Notes: generated by a model not told the origin, from the sequence alone. A DNA stretch of 64,000 nucleotides from Mansonella perstans (GCA_037074765.1 JBAMDO010000047.1:186001-250000), one strand, 5' to 3'. Counted from the stretch's first letter, positions 11,664 through 24,357 are shown. A program made the numbers and translations.

Positions 11664-12145
11664 GGTAAGAAGTTATTATTTCATCATTCACAAGGCAGTT
11701 TCGCGATTTTTCTCTGGAAAATTTTCTTTCTAATTTAATCTTTTTTATTTAGTTTCTGATAAAGCAATAATTTTTTGATTTTTTAGCCAGTTCAAATTTG
11801 TTTCCTTTTTCCAAACTTTTTTATCGATTTTAATTACTTCGTAGCTTTCATTAAAAGCTAATTTTTTTTATCCACATATTTCCTAATACAAATTCAATTT
11901 TAGCTTTTTGATAATTTTATGATAATTCTATTCTACTTTTTTTTCAAAAAAAATTTTGCATCCAAAAATGATTATTAACATAGTAAGTAAGTAATGGATA
12001 AATATGCAAAATTCATAAACTTTAACCTAACATAAATACAATATGTAAATTTATGACGATATTAGGCGAAGAGAGCTTTGCAATAAGCCTATTTAGCGCA
12101 AATTTTGACCCCTGTTAAAAGGAAATAAGCGCAAGCTTGGAATAA

Positions 12146-12169
12146 GCCTAAGCTTAAGCTTAAGCTTGA
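12146..12169. repeat. Short telomere-like interstitial repeat
   Basis: GCCTAA is followed by GCTTAA, GCTTAA and GCTTGA. The first hexamer is the complement-strand form of the nematode telomere repeat TTAGGC; the next units differ by one or two bases and create AAGCTT palindromes. Only four units, so chance is possible. Confidence 0.4.
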
Positions 12170-12623
12170 GGCATGCCTCATCACAAAGCGCCTTGTCTAT
12201 TGAATTTAGGATTATGCTTTCTGATGAATTTGCCTGCTTTTAGACTTTAGCCAGTAAAAGCAATTTTATTTTTAGTAGTAGTACATCATTTCCTGCAACG
12301 CTTCTTCACATTATCTTTTTTTACCTTTTTTAACTTTTAAAGTAACACTTTGAAGTAATAAAGCATTGCAATGCAGACATGTGCATTTTTCAAAAAAAAA
12401 AAAAAGAAAAAAAAAACTCGGTAAATAATTAACATTCATTGCATGTCATTGCAATCTGTAATTGTAATACATTTCCTGCTTGCATGTCGGAGAACTTTTT
12501 ATTCCATGCATTATTAAGTAAATAAACCATAAATCATCCTTTCTAGCATGATAAGTCAACAACTTGTTTACATGATATCTTCATGAAGTTAATTGTCTGA
12601 TATCTTCAAGAAGTTATTGTCGT

Positions 12624-12893
12624 ATGGTATCATCACAGAAAAGTTCTATGCTGATTTTCTGGATAAATTTCCTTGCTTTCTTCCTTTCATTTATCCTTCT
12701 TTGCACACTTTGCCCCAACATGCTTAAATTTATTCCTATTAAAAAAAAATGGTATTTAAATAATGAAAATTGTTATTGTAAATTGCGTGGAAAAGTTTTT
12801 TCTTCTTTTCTTGAAAATGTAATAATTCTTGCCTATGGTGGATTCTTCAAATGTGATCTTTATTCTAAATTACGGAACATTCAAAAAGAATAA
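12624..12893 (+). CDS. Unrecognised 89-codon ORF with hydrophobic N-terminus
   Basis: The ORF starts MVSSQKSSMLIFWINFLAFF, giving one strongly hydrophobic segment (about residues 9-30), followed by a lysine- and cysteine-containing tail. It could be a small secreted or membrane protein, but there is no recognised family, no polyadenylation signal, and AT-rich codons like the background. Confidence 0.2.
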   Translation: MVSSQKSSMLIFWINFLAFFLSFILLCTLCPNMLKFIPIKKKWYLNNENCYCKLRGKVFSSFLENVIILAYGGFFKCDLYSKLRNIQKE

Positions 12894-13856
12894 TTTGAAT
12901 TGATTAACGGAAGAGTATTTAAATTGATCATATCATCCTCTGTGCTATTATTCTCTTTTTCTTTCTTTTTTCTTGACAATATCAAATAAATATTGCGCAT
13001 GTAAGCAACGTTTTGCGCTTAATTCATGCTTTATTTGGACACACAGTAGATTTTGAAATACACTGCCTTAGTAAGATTTCATATCGAAAGTTAATTATCT
13101 AGCCTATAGCAGACATCTTTTGAGGATGTTATCATTAACTCAATCCTAAGAACACGAAATACCGAAAGCCGAGCGAAAAAACCTATTTTTTAATTATTTT
13201 TTAATATTCCAAAGAAGATATCTGTAATATTCTTTGCTTCCGCTCATTTAATTTTGAAATCTAAATTTTAAAATGAATTATACGATAAATGTACGGTTTT
13301 ATGTGTGTCTATTTGTGGGCAGATTTACGAGGCCGCTTTTGAGGTCAACCGTTCCCTCCAGCAATGTTCACATTTCAATTGGTTTTTCAAAATAGCAAAA
13401 TACTGATGAACTTATATCGCATAAAAATAGCCGATAGGCGCTTTTTTCCTTTCAACTTTTAGAAAATAAAAAAGACGGAGCAATGATATTGTGAGCGAAA
13501 CGAATTTGTAAGAAAAAAGAACGATAGTGAAAAGTTTTCTGTTATCATATTTATTAGTGAAAAAAATGAAGTTATATTTTGCATAAGTTTGTTTTTGGCT
13601 CATATTCATCATTTTCTCAATTTCTGGCCATTATTTTTATCTCATTGCTTCCTAGCTAAATAGACAAGTTTTTATTCCGATTGTCAAATAAACTCTCTTC
13701 CAGTTATTTATGTCCTTTCTTCTTAATCCTTTTTTTCCTCTCACTCAAAAGAAGCAATAATTTTGTTCGGAACAAACACAACGATTTTCATGAAGCCCTT
13801 ATTCCAAATTTTTGCTTTTTTTGCATGAGAAATGCACAAAAAGAATGAACTTTTGG

Positions 13857-13976
13857 CTTGAAATTGTTTTTAAACGATTGAGATTCTAGACTGAAATTGT
13901 TTTCAACGATTGAGATTCCGGATTGAAATTGTTTTCAATGATTGAGATTTTGGATTGAAATTGTTTTCAATAATTC
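13857..13976. repeat. 32-33-bp tandem repeat, four units
   Basis: The core GAAATTGTTTTCAACGATTG recurs at 13860, 13893, 13925 and 13957, followed by AGATT in the first three units. The last unit is partial. No ORF or gene is associated. Confidence 0.9.
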
Positions 13977-14349
13977 TTCATCTATTAGCAGCAAATTAAA
14001 TAGAATGAAACAATTTTATCATCAACATATTATTTCAAAAGGGATACATTAAAAGAAATCTGGGGCAAAAAAATCCCAATATTCCCTAATAATTTCATTT
14101 GCGTAAACATAGGATACTGCGGAGTGCTTTTTTTTTTCGCGATATTACTTTTTGGAACTGTTTCATTTTTAGGATTGTAATACAGAATCTTTATCATATT
14201 AGATGTAAACTTCACTGTTAACTATACTGCGCTAATTACTATTCTATGCTAATTAATGCATCAAGTAGTAGTAATAGTAGTAACCTGTTTTAAAAGCAGT
14301 TAAAATCAAAAAAAAGATTTTCCACTTTCATTGCGCTTTTTCTTCTTCA

Positions 14350-14559
14350 TTGATGATTTCAAAAATGAAAAGTTCATTATTGTTGTTGCTTTCCTACTGC
14401 TGCACTGCATTCCAATTCAGTATGCGAGCAATTTCAGTCAAATCAAACATTTTACAGGCAAAAGATTGCGGAAGTCATATCGTATGGGATACTTTATTTA
14501 TTTACAGCAGCATTTCCAGCATTAAGCCCGCAGTTCATAAATTTGTGAACGTTTGTTGA
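14350..14559 (+). CDS. Unrecognised 69-codon ORF with a possible signal peptide
   Basis: After MMISK, the reading MKSSLLLLLSYCCTAFQF resembles a signal peptide, followed by a short tail with AKDCGSHIVW. It may be a first exon of a secreted protein, but no downstream exon was identified. An overlapping frame (14331-14525) is also open, which weakens the case. It is followed by a TG-rich microsatellite at 14576-14610. Confidence 0.2.
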   Translation: MMISKMKSSLLLLLSYCCTAFQFSMRAISVKSNILQAKDCGSHIVWDTLFIYSSISSIKPAVHKFVNVC

Positions 14560-15420
14560 CCTTGATAAAGGTGATGATGTGTGTATGTGTGCATGTGTAT
14601 GTATGTATGTAAAGGAAGGAACTTCTTGGTTGATGGTATAAGTTGAAACCCGATCGACCAAAAATGGACTCGCTTACTTTTATCGTTCTCTTTTTTTTTT
14701 CCTGTTATCGTAGAAAGTAAAAAAAAAAAGAAAATTGCAAATTAACAACATTATTGTCATCGTTATCATCAGGATCATCATTATGGTGGTCACGAATGGT
14801 GACGATGATGATAATCACTAAGAAGGCAAAGCCTTTTCTCATTTTGTGACAATAAAAACGCACTCATTAACCATAAAAATTATTTTTCGAAAAAAAAATT
14901 AAAAATTAATTTGTTGTTATGAAGCACAATTGGATCATTCATTCGTTTACATTTGCATCGTCTGAGAATTTCATTTTTGTTTTTTTGTTAAAAACAAGTA
15001 ATTTACGGACATTGTCAAATAAAATGAAAAATAGTCGACAAATAAATTCATTTATTATAAACAAAAAGTTAGGATTGTACGGAACGAAAGAATCCTGTTA
15101 AACTATCAATTAATCAATCAATCAATCAGTCGATCAGTCAAGAATTCATCACTATCTCTTTATGTTAACAGGTTAGAGTTTGGATTTTACACGGAAAAAA
15201 ATGTCATTTTTAAAAAATAACCCTGTTCTTGTTGTTATTCATTGTTGGAAAGAAGAGAAATTGTTATGTTCGTTGATTTAGAATTTCAATAATTATTCCA
15301 ATTAACTTTTTTCAAATTTTAATTAGCGCATTAAAAAACTCAAAATTTTAGTCGTTAACACTAATGTGATTATAATTTTATGTAAATTCGGGAAAATTGT
15401 TTGTGAAATAAAGAATACAT

Positions 15421-15465
15421 CTGTACACACACATACATACATGTACACACATATACACATAGATG
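15421..15465. repeat. Imperfect CA/TACA microsatellite
   Basis: Alternating ACAC and ATACAT motifs. It lies within a minus-strand ORF (15370-15615) whose Cys/Tyr/Val-rich part is simply the translated repeat. Confidence 0.85.
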
Positions 15466-15895
15466 CGAATTTAGGAGAATGGAATATGCATTATCTGTGC
15501 CAATGTAATAACTTTTAGGATTTGATTTTTTTTGCCCCAAAACTTTGTAAATTGAAATTTCTGTACGTTCACACAGGCCTGCACATGTGCTTAAGCCTGA
15601 ATATGAACCAGACATTCACAGCGATACTTTTTTGAGACATGCGAACGATACTTTTTCTCTTCCCATTCAAGAAATTTTACATTTGCAATGAAAACATTTG
15701 ATAATGGGCGCTGATGGCATAAAAACGAGTCGTTCGCATTTGCGCCTTATCGTTGCTAAAAACAAAAATAAAATTTTTGTACAAGAAAAAACCAAATTCT
15801 CACAAAAATTCTTTCCATTTCTTTTATTTACATTTTTGTTCCCGAGAATGCTTCAAATTATTTCATAAATGAATTTTATTATAATTAAAGAGCAA

Positions 15896-16146
15896 GAAGT
15901 ATTACAACTACTGCAACGATACCAACAACTTCAACAACAACAATAGCAACAGCAACTACTCTTACTGTTACAGCAATGCTAAGCAATAATAACTATAACA
16001 ATAACAACAGTAGCAATAACAACAACAGAAACAATTGCAACAACAATAGCAATTATTATTGTTTTTGTAACAATACTGCTACTATTATTACAACAATAAC
16101 TACAACAAAAACAATAGCAGCAGTAACAGCAAAAATAACAATCAGT
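15896..16146. repeat. Cryptic AAC/AAT/AGC trinucleotide array (about 250 bp)
   Basis: An imperfect triplet-rich tract (ACAACT, AACAAC, AGCAAC, AATAAC) that keeps frames open on both strands. This gives an Asn-rich plus-strand ORF (15976-16170) and a Val/Ile/Cys-rich minus-strand ORF. Both are most simply repeat artefacts. Confidence 0.85.
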
Positions 16147-16199
16147 ACTGTAATGATACTTTTTCATTGATTTGCAGTTTGTTTCAAATGGATTGGATT

Positions 16200-19100
16200 G
16201 ATGAATAATAATTGAAAAAGTTGATATTGTGACGACGAGATGATAAAAGAAAAATTTATAGTAAAATCAACCAATGCATCGATGAATTTGCGATGCATTA
16301 TGTGAATTTGCGACACATCCAAATAAAAAGTAGCACTTTTTATTTACAAAAATATTTTAAAGGGAAAAATTTTTTTTGCGAATTTTTAAAATCTATCTTT
16401 GCATTTAATCTTCCAACTTATCGTTCGAATGTTAGTTATTAAATTACGAATTTACCTGCAACTTTCCAAATGTAATTTCGAGTTTTCCTAAGCTTCTTAA
16501 TGTTTTTACAGTATAAATCGATCCTATAAATTGATCTTCAGTTCAGTGCTTCAATTCGTACCTTTTTCAAATGACTATTAGATGGCTTAAAGTGATTAAG
16601 ACTGCTAATTTTTATTGCCAGTAAGATATCCAATATAATGCACACGTTGTCATTCCGGAAATCCATATGCGATATTGTCAATTATCAGTTTAAATTCACT
16701 GTTGAGAGATTTAACCTCAATTTTTCTTCGTTCATTACATCCTGCTAATTAGTTCATCTATTGAATGATAAAGTGAAGTTAAATGCTGCAAAAAAAAAAA
16801 CGAAATTTAATTTATCAAAGCTACTTGCTAAGTAAAAATCTTTCACACTTCCTTCAAATATCGATTACTCAATCTTTTTAATAGTACAAGTGATAAAATG
16901 ATAAGCCAATTTTTTCTCATACTATGAATGATAAGCTAATTGCAATTTATTTCAAAGAAACAATGAAACTAAAAATTACAAAATCAAATGTTTCACTAGT
17001 ATCATAAAAATGTCTAAAATTTAATTTAAATTGTTTTATTTCTCATCACTACACTATCACCATTGATCTCTTGATATTATAACTAATTTAGTTTTTTTTT
17101 TTTTTTTTGCTATTATTATCTCTCAATATTCTCCAAAATATAAACTTTTTGCACAAATTTATAAAAAGATTTCCCGATAGATTTATTGTCATATCTGAAA
17201 CTGTCTGTGTCACTTGTTTCACATATCATGCACAGAACAAATTCATTTGTTTTTTTTTTCGATACGTAATACTTTTGAATTCAAAAGTAATTAAAGGTTA
17301 AAGTTTATTCTATTTCATTCATTTATTTCAAAAGTGCATTTTAAAGCTTTCTTTAAAATTTACTTTTATTTTTCAAGGTCAAAAGGATTAAATACATGAG
17401 AATGACTGACTTATCATCACTTATAGTTCAACTATTTACAAAATGGTCGTTGATGAAGTATTCAACATATTCATACCCGTCGAATTACAATGTTACAAAA
17501 AGGTTGTATGCCAACGGATGTTTCATTCCATTTCCAAAAAATGCGACAATTGAAGTCGAAGAAAGAAGAAAAATTGGTAAGTAAATGTACTACGATGTTA
17601 GAAAAAAGTCGTATGAAAAAACATTTATTTTATTACAGAATTAATTTCAATAATAAGTGCTAATTGTTATTGCCACATAATTATTGCATTTTTTTTTGAA
17701 ATTCAAAAAATGCATTTGATTAAAATTACTTTGAATTAATTGGCTCAATTTTTCAAATTTGAAAGTAAAAAATTTAAACAATGTAAGATGAAAGAAAATG
17801 AAGGGAAAAAATGGATGACAAGTGGGTAACATTTCGGAAACTTCTTGAAATTTTTCTTATATGAAACTTCCCCAATTTTTAATTATGCAAATAGGAAATA
17901 AGTATGAAAAGTTTTGTTAGTGTTGTGAATTGGAAAAACTTTATGTATCCTTCATTAATTGGTGTCAATGACCGTTATTATAAAAATGCATTTATTAGAT
18001 TGTCAGGAAGAAAGAAGAAAAAAAATTATCCATAGAATAAATTATTATTATTGTCGATACATCAGATACAATATGCATCGCCGATATGTTTTAATTTTAA
18101 AACTTGGTAGAAAAGAACGAAACTTTCAGCCAATTTTTTTTCTCTTTAAATTCCTTTTCCTCTTTTATTACTTTATTTCATCGAACCGTTTCTTTCATTC
18201 ATCACCATTATAATCGCATATTATCATCATTCCAACTTACCTCTATGCCTTTATTGGATAATTTTTCAAAATTTCATTTTAAAATATTACCCTCAAAATG
18301 ATTCACATTAATTCATTAATGTGGGTCATTTTTTTGGTTCAAACTTATTAATTTTTTGGATTAAATTTTAAAATTAAAGCAATAAATTAAAAATATTAAA
18401 CCAAATATTCATTATATATTATTGGTAGAGATATTACTTTTTATTTGAATAAGCTTGCTAAAAAAAATTGGCGGGTTCTTTTCTAAATTTTTAAAACATA
18501 TCTTTTAAATGGCCATTTTAAATTATCATGCAACTGTTCATTAATTCAATGATGCTGTAGGCGAAAAATGATAGAATGAAAGCTTGTGATACTGTATCAC
18601 TCAAATCTTGCGAACTTTGTTTTTGTACCTTTCACAAGAGTTCAGGTGAGCTATTTTAATATCAAAAAAAAAAAAAAAAGAATTAATGATAGATGTATTG
18701 AAATGAAATTAGATACACACACACACACACACTGACACACAGGCACACACACACACAAATGCATACACACATTTATAAGTATAGGGACACGCATTTGTGA
18801 AACATCTTTTCTTTCTCTTCCTTTTATATCAAAAAAACAAAGCAAATTTAAATTTCTAGAATTTTAAAAAATAATTTTGTAGCATTTAACGATAAGAAAA
18901 TAAATGCACTAAAATACATTCTAAAAATTTGCAAATGATGGCTCAAATTAGCATTCATTGCTAGGAATTCAACAAACAAAAAATGAAAGAAAAAAGTTTA
19001 TCGGAATGATTCATTGATTGCAATGTAACTTTTTGGAATTACTTAAATACAGAAGAGAAGCACTGCAATTACTGAAATAATTGCAAATAAAAGATCAATC

Positions 19101-19931
19101 GATCATTTCGCTTTTCTTTCCCTTTTTTTTTTGACGAAGAAAAAATTGTATTTGATTTGTTTGAATTTTAAAATGCTACTTTGTGCAACAATAATTTAAA
19201 TACTCAATTATTGCAAAAAAATTTTAAATCAATTATTTGTTTTTTTTTTTCTTTTTTTTTTTTCAAGGAAAAATTGTATTTGCTTTTATCAAATTGATAA
19301 GAAAAGTATTTGTAATGTATTTCATATAGAAAATGCAAAAATGTTAGAATGGGAAAAATGTAACTTATAGATGCAAATACTTTGTTTTTTTTATATTCCA
19401 CTCCATTTTTCCAGACTCTCTCTCCTCTCTCTCCCTCTTTCTCGCTTTGCTTTTTTTCATTTTTTTATATCTTGTGGTTATCGAACCATTCAAAAAAGCC
19501 TGATATCTGAACCAAAAAGTTCGCATTAAAATGATCCATTCCAGCGATAAAGGCTTTAGGCTGTGGGAAAATGCCTAGTGGCCTTATGTATCATATTTGT
19601 ATTATTATTATTTTCATTACTTTTCATTTTGTATTTCGTCACTTATCAAAAAGGTTTAAAAAAAAGCAAAACAAGATAGGAGAGAAAATTTTCCTGAAAA
19701 AAATTAAATAAAACAAAAAAAAAAAATTTCTGCAAATTTTTTTTGGATCTTTTAATGTGTATGTGTTTTTTTTTTTTTGGTAACATGTGTTACTGTTCCT
19801 ATTAAAATTCGTTTTTTTTTTTTTTTTTTGAAAAATAAAAAAAGTCGCGTTTGTTTTATCTATTTTATTTCTTCAAGTAACATGAAATTTTCGCCATTTT
19901 TTTAGGTCCTCAGTAATTTCAACTTTAACTA
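16200..19931. other. Gene-poor stretch before duplication copy 2
   Basis: No recognised gene. A 62-codon ORF at 17396-17584 (MRMTDLSSLIVQLFTKW...) ends at a good donor (ATTG then GTAAGT at 17577) and looks partly coding-like, so it could be an isolated exon. An ORF at 17959-18213 is Lys/Arg/Tyr-rich and unassigned. A CA-repeat lies at 18713-18762, and several poly-T runs lie between 19240 and 19830. Confidence 0.5.
18713..18762. repeat. (CA)n microsatellite
   Basis: Interrupted CA repeats (CACACACAC...TGACACACAGGCACACAC). Simple-sequence DNA without gene association. Confidence 0.95.
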
Positions 19932-20351
19932 CATCATCTTTGCTTTTCTGTTCTTCTTCTCTTTCTAATTAAGCCAATTAGGTTATGTTAAAATGCAAAA
20001 TTTTTACACAAAATGTATTAAAGTTGTTAGAGTACATGTAGAAATTTCAATATATGAGGTGCGGTAGAATTCCACATCAAAAAAACAAATATATTTCGGT
20101 GTACTTTAAATTTCTTTTTTCTTACTTATTTCAAAATCATTTTTACACAAATTTCAGGTACTTTAAATTCAATTTTTACAACAATTAGATGACTTATTTG
20201 AATGATATCTAAGAGAGATACAACCGATGAAGCATTCTGAGCTCTTTGGGCGCTTCATATATGTAATTATAGCTTCAAATATACTCCTTTGCGAACTGCA
20301 TAATCGAAAGTTTCAACTTTTCCAGTTTCATTAAAGTATTGCTTAAACAGT

Positions 20352-20636
20352 TTGATGGCCATTATATGCATAGAAGACGAAAATGGAGCAAAGTTTTTTA
20401 TAGAAAGGAAATTGAAATTGCAGCCTGATAATGATAGGGAAAAGGAAGTGAAAGAGTTAGCCATAGAGTTATTCACTTCATTAAAAGCCATTCTTGTCAA
20501 TGCAACTGTCGCACAGATTTATCATCACAACAACTACTTATTTCAAATCATTTCTCTTACCGGAGTGAAAAAAAGTTTATTTCATCACCTTCCTGGCTAT
20601 TCCATTTCAATCATTCAGCTCATCAAACTTGGATAA
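20352..20636 (+). CDS. Second copy of the unrecognised 94-codon ORF
   Basis: Same translation as the ORF at 5349-5633, with no amino-acid difference. Identity may reflect the recent age of the duplication and not selection. Function unknown. Confidence 0.25.
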   Translation: MMAIICIEDENGAKFFIERKLKLQPDNDREKEVKELAIELFTSLKAILVNATVAQIYHHNNYLFQIISLTGVKKSLFHHLPGYSISIIQLIKLG

Positions 20637-22403
20637 GTTGAAGTAATATTTTGATATGTTTCCAGTTCTTGTGCACAAAGTAATTATTAATTTAATTTTG
20701 ATTGAAACTGTCATTGATTGAATTTAAAACTTTTGAAATTGAAATTTCAACTATGTTACGGGAAGTTTAAAAATGAGGCTTGGCAAGCAGCAAAGTTATT
20801 ATTATTTCAAAGGATCTCTCGCTGTTTCATATTTTCTCAGACATTTTAAATTTGAAAGCTTTTTTTTATGATAAGTGTCACCGTAATGCTTGCGCACTCT
20901 TAACTTTTATGACAAGCAAAAGAAAGTCTTAATTTATCGGCATTTCTCTCAGATAGTAATTCGAAGAGTTTTCAATTATGATAAGGCATTCCTTAGGTCT
21001 GGTTTAGTGTTGTTGTTTCAATCAAAACTAAGCTTTATATGTCATTTTATGGATCGCTTTCCAGTGAGATATAGGAGCGCTTCAAGAATTAAAACTAGAC
21101 CCAGTCATTTTAAGTTGACCACGTGAACCTTGACGATTATTGTCACGTGATGCTATGCTTGGCAATGCAAATTTACTAATAACTGCTTCCAGATTTCATA
21201 CTCAAAATATTGCTTGAACGATTTGAAGAAATCCTTACTATTACTAATTTTACGGCAAATTTATTTACTTAAATTTTATGTTACATGTAATATTCCGGTG
21301 AGTCTTGCTAAAAAAGAGCGGAACTTAGACTTGACAATCGCAGCTGCGAGCTTCATTCCGGAAACTAGTAAAACGATCGGAAACGGACAGGATGGTAAAA
21401 TTTGAAGATTTAGTTAGTTCATATTGTTTAGTCCTCGTATTGTTCATGCATATTTTGATACTTTACAGTTCCGTCTGAAACAAGTTCTGCGCTTCCGAGG
21501 CCATGCTTCCAAGGATTTTTTTATTTTTTCGATTTTAAAACAATTCCTTTTCACATATATATATATATATATATATCATTCGTAAAAGGAACATTTCGTT
21601 ACACAACTCTGACATGCACAATTGGCCATTCCAATGGTTAAAATAATAACATAATTAGATGAGGACGATAATACTCACCCTTATAATATGAGATAGAACG
21701 AAAGTAATTTCCTTAGATACCATTGGCAATACGGTTTATTTTAATTAGCAATAACATTACTTCTGTGAATAATTCATGGATTGAAGGGAATAATTTCTGA
21801 TATATTGTTTGCACAACTCTGTCATCTCAATTAATTATAGCCAATTGAGTAATTTCAGGGAAATACATGTACCTGTCAAAGAGTAATTAAGCATTTTGGA
21901 AAGAGACTGGAATTCGGAATCAATTAAATCAATTTGAAAACAACTTGTCAAAACTTTTATTTCTGCCTTTGATGAAAAAAGATTATAGTCAAGGTTTAAC
22001 TTCTCTCCCAATGAAAAGTATTCTCTTGCAATCATTTTTTTAAGACAATTATTTGAACAAAAAAAAGACACAAATAGAGAGAGGGACAGAGAGGGAAACA
22101 GAAAGTTAAAGGGAAGATTTTTTTCAGTGAATGAAACATTTTCCAAACTCTCTTTGGGGCTGAACTAAAACTTGCCACTCCCTCTTCTTTTCCCCTTAAG
22201 TCATTTCTATCATAAGAGGTCACTTATACTGGTGCTACGATATTTAATCGCCGCTTACAGTTTACTTGCTTCCAACGAAAATAAATCAACTTGACTAATT
22301 TTAAGAGGAAACTTTGTTGGAAATTAACAAGCATTCAGATGGACATATTCCAATGCAATGCACGTTAGCATGTTACGACGACAATAACGGCTTTATACTT
22401 CCA

Positions 22404-22569
22404 GATTACAGGAAAGTGATCAAGTAAGATTACAGTAAAGTGATCAGGTAAGATTACAGTAAAGTGATCAGGTATGATTACAGTAAAATGACCAGGTAAG
22501 ATTACAGTAAAGTGATCAGGTAAGATTACAGTAAAGTGATCAAGTAAGATTATAGTAAAGTGATCAAGT
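22404..22569. repeat. 24-bp minisatellite, 7 units (copy 2)
   Basis: Counterpart of the array at 7408-7597 with one unit fewer. Individual units carry their own substitutions (CAAGTAA, AAATGACC), so the arrays are diverging independently. Confidence 0.95.
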
Positions 22570-23454
22570 CCGTTTTTTTGTATTTGAAGGCCATTTGCAC
22601 TGTTGTTACGCCTTGACAAGGAAATACTAAGCGAGTAGTTCATTTCACACTTTGGTATATTGCGACGCATAAAGTGCAGGATACCGGAGAGCTTCCCTTT
22701 GCCCCATAACAAGTGATGAAAAAGTGATTTAACAGAAAAAACAGAGAGAAGTGGGACGCGCAGAAGTTAGGCATGTAAGAGACGATGATGTGAGGTAAGT
22801 GTTTTTGGTGGAATATTTTCTTTTTTCGAGATGTGAACAAAGAAATTGGTATAACAGCGATAACCTTGGACATTTTCGTCGTCTAACTTCTTTTTCATCC
22901 AGAAAATTCGTCTTTTCTTCTTCTTTAAGCATTTCTTCATACTTTAAAGAAGAATGCGAACATACATACACAATCCCACTAAAGGCTCATTTGTAGTGAG
23001 CAGTGCTCTTCATTTGCCTTATAGTAATTAAAAAAAAAAATTCATTTTTAATCTTTAAAAGATTTTCAACAAAAAAAATCACTTACAAGTTTCTCTTTAG
23101 ACTTTGCGCTGTGTAACTGTAGAATAGAGCTCTATCGACTGATATTAAAAAATTGCAAATTTGTTATTGCATATGTACGCATCTGTGCTAACGTTTGTTT
23201 ATTTCCTTTTGGTGTGTTATTACCGGAAGTGACATTTCTGTTGTCCAGGAAAATGTCCAACAGTTTTATTTAACAGTTTTGATTATTCCCCTGTGATCAA
23301 CCAGATTCATTTTCATTTAGCTAATCTGTTGAAATGATATAAGAATGACGGTTATTTTTCATCTTAGCTAATATTTCCTAATTTTGCTTCTTAACGAAAT
23401 TCATTCTGTTCCCATTCTTCAAATATATTTTCATAATGTGACAGGATTCGGAAA

Positions 23455-23757
23455 ATGTCATATTTCTTCCTCAACTATAAGTCACCAATTTCTCGCTCTA
23501 CTACTCCACATCTATATATTACATATGCAATTATAATAGTTTCACTGTATTACATCATTCTAAAATTGAGGTCATTGTCCAGTCAGCCTTTTAGCATTTT
23601 ACAACTTTCCGCTTTTATGAATACATCACTGTTCAATGTCTACATGCTGTGTTGTGCCTATTACTCAATCTTGCCTTGCTGTGCCTACCATCCGATTAGT
23701 AACCACTGCATGCAATTAATTTTTATTCAGAATTCTAGTACAATATTCAGGTTTTGA
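23455..23757 (+). CDS. Unrecognised 100-codon ORF with hydrophobic segments
   Basis: Contains a likely membrane segment (IIIVSLYYIILKL, about residues 26-38) and a Cys/Tyr-rich stretch (YMLCCAYYSILPCCAY). No family recognised; AT-rich codon use is like the noncoding background. Possibly chance. Confidence 0.2.
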   Translation: MSYFFLNYKSPISRSTTPHLYITYAIIIVSLYYIILKLRSLSSQPFSILQLSAFMNTSLFNVYMLCCAYYSILPCCAYHPISNHCMQLIFIQNSSTIFRF

Positions 23758-23759
23758 TG

Positions 23760-23820
23760 CTCTAGGTTTTGATGCTCTTTCTTTCTTTCTCTCTCCCTCT
23801 TTCTCCTCCTCTTTCTCATT
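23760..23820. repeat. Pyrimidine-rich CT tract
   Basis: CTTTCTTTCTTTCTCTCTCC-type low-complexity DNA preceded by a direct repeat of GGTTTTGATGCTCT. Confidence 0.8.
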
Positions 23821-23876
23821 TCAATCAAATTTATGTCATCTATCGTTTTTGGTAGGTTGCATTACTCGGAATAGAA

Positions 23877-23996
23877 ATGGGACATCTCAAAATAACACTT
23901 TATCCGCATTTTTCAATATCAAAACTTTTTTATTTAATGCTCACTGGTTTGTTCACAATTGTTAATTGTGACACACAAAAAGCATCCATCCATCAG
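23877..23996 (+). CDS. Orphan first exon encoding a signal peptide
   Basis: ATG opens a 40-codon segment MGHLKITLYPHFSISKLF, then a hydrophobic run LMLTGLFTIVNC and DTQKASIHQ. It ends exactly at CAG with a phase-0 GTACCT donor-like site. Read through, the ORF stops nine codons later. It looks like the leader exon of a secreted protein, but I could not find the next exon in the following 9 kb, so the gene may be broken, may have a very long intron, or may be spurious. Confidence 0.3.
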
Positions 23997-24357
23997 GTAC
24001 CTTGCATTTTACTATTTAAAATTTAGCTTATATTTTCAGTAAGTTTATCTTTTTAAATCGATATTTTCAAAAATGAAATTTTGATATTTATTTTTTATTT
24101 TCGCTATGACAACAGCTTAACACTTACATTTTTCTATTTTTGTACTTATGAAAAGAGAAAATATTTCATTATTTATTTTATTTTAACAGAAATATGTTGC
24201 TGTTTATTCTTTGATGAGTTAATACAAATAAAAATTAAGTAAAGATAAATTTCCAGTAAAATCTTTTTGACAAGAAAAAAACTTGAGAATTGACCTTTCC
24301 TTTTTTGGAAATTAATTTTAGTATGAGTTCTTATGAGTTAATATTTTTCCTGCATTG

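Larger units (their letters stand above)
19932..23142 (+). repeat. Segmental direct duplication, copy 2 (about 3.2 kb)
   Basis: Second copy of 4931-8140, same orientation. Compared with copy 1 it lacks a G in the AAGCCAATT stretch near 19973, has AAAAGA instead of AAAAAGA near 20919, reads CCAGTGAG for CCAGGTGAG near 21063, and has seven instead of eight 24-bp units. It also carries a 29-nt segment (about 23102-23130) just before the right boundary that copy 1 lacks. The single-base indels break or lengthen ORFs between copies, which argues against strong coding constraint over most of the block. Confidence 0.97.

Noticed and set aside
15976..16170. Asn-rich ORF and its antisense Val/Cys-rich ORF
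   Set aside because: Both are translations of a degenerate triplet repeat.
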